In this document: in pieces, positions 63,042 to 64,000 of the stretch
Position numbering within the stretch: position 1 is the stretch's first letter
Layout: each line of letters opens with the position of its first letter
From: Arcanobacterium pluranimalium
Lineage (GTDB): Bacteria; Actinomycetota; Actinomycetes; Actinomycetales; Actinomycetaceae
Reading direction: 5' to 3'
Assembly: GCF_016907845.1 (NCBI RefSeq)
Contig: NZ_JAFBCS010000001.1
Span: forward strand, 1,550,001 to 1,614,000
DNA: 64,000 bases
Notes under the pieces: generated by a model
Databases searched by the model: none
What the model was told of the DNA's origin: nothing
The model's input: the letters and a program-made list of their open reading frames with translations, nothing else
Position numbers and translations under genes: made by a program

Positions 63042-63761
63042 AACGACCACGCAATCGTAGTCTTCTGAGATGTAGATATCGTTGGGATCATGGGCGTTGA
63101 CCGCAGCTACTTCAATCGGCGAGAGTGCGACTCCCCCAGTTGATTCTCCATTGCGATGCAGACCTATAACGGCAAGTCCACCACTGACCCGCGCACGCTC
63201 ATAGGCTTGCTGTAATGCCGGCGCCAACGGAGCAAAAAGCTGTGTCCGCTGCTCATTGATACGCGCATGCTCAGATTCCAGCTCAGCCAAATCCTGTTCC
63301 AGCTGCTTCTCCAAAGCAGTCCTGTGCTCAACTTTTTGAACAATCTCTTTCTCGAGGTGAGCAAGCTGTTTTTCAAGCAATTCACACGATTCTAAAAGAT
63401 CGAATTGAGAATCTTCGAGCTGAGAAACCTGCTCACGTCCAGTTTCGATTTCGGATTGTAAGGTCAAGAGTTCGCGCGAGTCCATACCGATTCCGGCATT
63501 GAGCCGCTTATCTTTTAGCTTCAATTTAGCTTCTAACTCCGTGAGCTGCTCTTGTGCCGAATCAACGGCTTCGTTCAACTGTGAAAGCTCAGCGTGTTTG
63601 CGCTCAACTTCTTCATTGAAATGCGCTAATTCTTCTACCGCAGTGGCAATCTCGCCCCGCAAATGATGGTTGCGCATTTGCGAGCGAGTCTTTGCCAATT
63701 GGGCGTCGAGACGCGCCACTTCGAGTAGCTGGAGTTGGTCTTCCCTAGGAGCTTGAGTCAT
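63027..63761 (-). CDS. Coiled-coil protein of the Rv2229c (zf-RING_7) family lacking zinc ligands
   Basis: A 244-residue protein, mostly long coiled coil (about residues 5-180, rich in Glu/Gln/Leu). Members normally end in a zinc ribbon with two Cys-x2-Cys pairs. Here the aligned tail, NGESTGGVALSPIEVAAVN then DIYISEDYDCVVVLLDA, has the LSPIEV core but none of the four cysteines in place. The ATG at 63759-63761 has GAGG upstream; an ATG six codons earlier lacks one. Function unknown; relatives sit near Nif3-like and RNase H genes. Confidence 0.8.
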   Translation of the reverse strand: MTQAPREDQLQLLEVARLDAQLAKTRSQMRNHHLRGEIATAVEELAHFNEEVERKHAELSQLNEAVDSAQEQLTELEAKLKLKDKRLNAGIGMDSRELLTLQSEIETGREQVSQLEDSQFDLLESCELLEKQLAHLEKEIVQKVEHRTALEKQLEQDLAELESEHARINEQRTQLFAPLAPALQQAYERARVSGGLAVIGLHRNGESTGGVALSPIEVAAVNAHDPNDIYISEDYDCVVVLLDA

Positions 63762-63814
63762 GATTGCCTCGCTTATCATTGACGTTCTTGCTCTTACTAT
63801 ACGGGAAAACCTGA

Positions 63815-64000
63815 TTAAGATGCCTCAGTATCTGATCCAGTAAATAGCTCTCTGATTGCTTTCTTATCAATCTTCGATCCTGCAGTTAATGGAAGCGCAT
63901 CGACCACAGCAAAATAGACAGGTACCCGGTATCTGGCCACTCTCTTATTGAGAGTTTGCCGAATTGCCTCTTCGTCGAATACCGCACCTTCAGCCAATAC
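63815..64000 (-). CDS. AMP-binding (acyl-CoA ligase-like) enzyme, C-terminal end only
   Basis: The last 61 codons of a gene running off the window. The sequence has the C-terminal subdomain pattern of ANL-superfamily enzymes: VARYRVPVYFAVVDALP then TAGSKIDKKAIREL, where the lysine of the A10 motif (usually SGK) is found as GSK. Fatty-acid, bile-acid or MenE-type ligases are all possible. Transcribed toward the coiled-coil gene. Confidence 0.7.
   Translation of the reverse strand, partial: VLAEGAVFDEEAIRQTLNKRVARYRVPVYFAVVDALPLTAGSKIDKKAIRELFTGSDTEAS

Noticed and set aside
1-64000. Mobile elements, CRISPR arrays, prophage, tRNA genes
   Set aside because: Read for transposase motifs, regular repeats with spacers, and tRNA T-loop signatures; none found. 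No region with clearly foreign gene content.

Overview
The window is a gene-dense stretch of core chromosome from an actinobacterium (Actinomycetota) of medium GC content. Family-level markers include SepH, the DUF3710, DUF3159, DUF4193, DUF3043 and DUF4191 proteins, a class II DAHP synthase, a PASTA kinase next to an Rv2175c-like protein, the glnA-glnE-glnA2 block, polyphosphate glucokinase, an acidic N-terminal extension on the primary sigma factor, and many GTG starts. The moderate base composition and gene set suggest Actinomycetaceae (Arcanobacterium/Trueperella-like); that placement is inference. I saw no transposase, phage gene, CRISPR array, toxin island or tRNA.

Layout. 1-10.8 kb: dxs (cut by the window edge), acnA, a TRAM-type RNA methyltransferase, DUF3159, DUF3710 and DUF4193 on the minus strand, then sepH, tdk and a phosphodiesterase. 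10.9-20.8 kb: type II topoisomerase subunits (parC-like plus, parE-like minus) around two overlapping double-GNAT genes, then a small zinc-finger protein, a DEDDh exonuclease and the primary sigma factor. 20.9-29.3 kb: universal stress protein, DUF4192, polyprenyl synthase, Rv2175c-like regulator, LysM lytic transglycosylase, PASTA kinase and DAHP synthase, partly colinear with M. tuberculosis Rv2173-Rv2178c. 29.4-38.7 kb: PPi-dependent phosphofructokinase, atypical receiver protein, superoxide dismutase, an L-lactate permease/lutABC operon, a lipoprotein FKBP and an IscA/ErpA protein. 38.9-49.8 kb: glycerate kinase-like protein, M20 peptidase, DUF3043, leucyl aminopeptidase, lpd and a two-lipoyl E2, an MFS transporter and DUF4191. 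50-64 kb: glnA, an amino-acid ABC transporter, glnE, glnA2, panB, map, ppgK, rnpB (minus), yaaA, a coiled-coil Rv2229c-like protein, and the end of an AMP-binding ligase.

How genes work together. Glycolysis appears tuned to phosphate polymers (PPi-PFK, polyphosphate glucokinase). Lactate is imported and oxidised by LctP-LutABC. E2 and E3 subunits serve a 2-oxoacid dehydrogenase. Nitrogen assimilation is a local module of glutamine synthetase, its adenylyltransferase, a second GS-like enzyme and an amino-acid importer.

No undescribed multi-gene system is obvious. The most interesting signals are: a recurrent TAnnnT box 6-7 bases before start codons lacking a Shine-Dalgarno (leaderless transcripts); absence of lipB-lipA from its conserved place beside a two-lipoyl E2; a zf-RING_7 family protein that lost its zinc cysteines; a 12-residue tandem repeat in a proofreading-type exonuclease; and several palindromes in promoters of the lactate, superoxide dismutase and amino-acid transporter genes.
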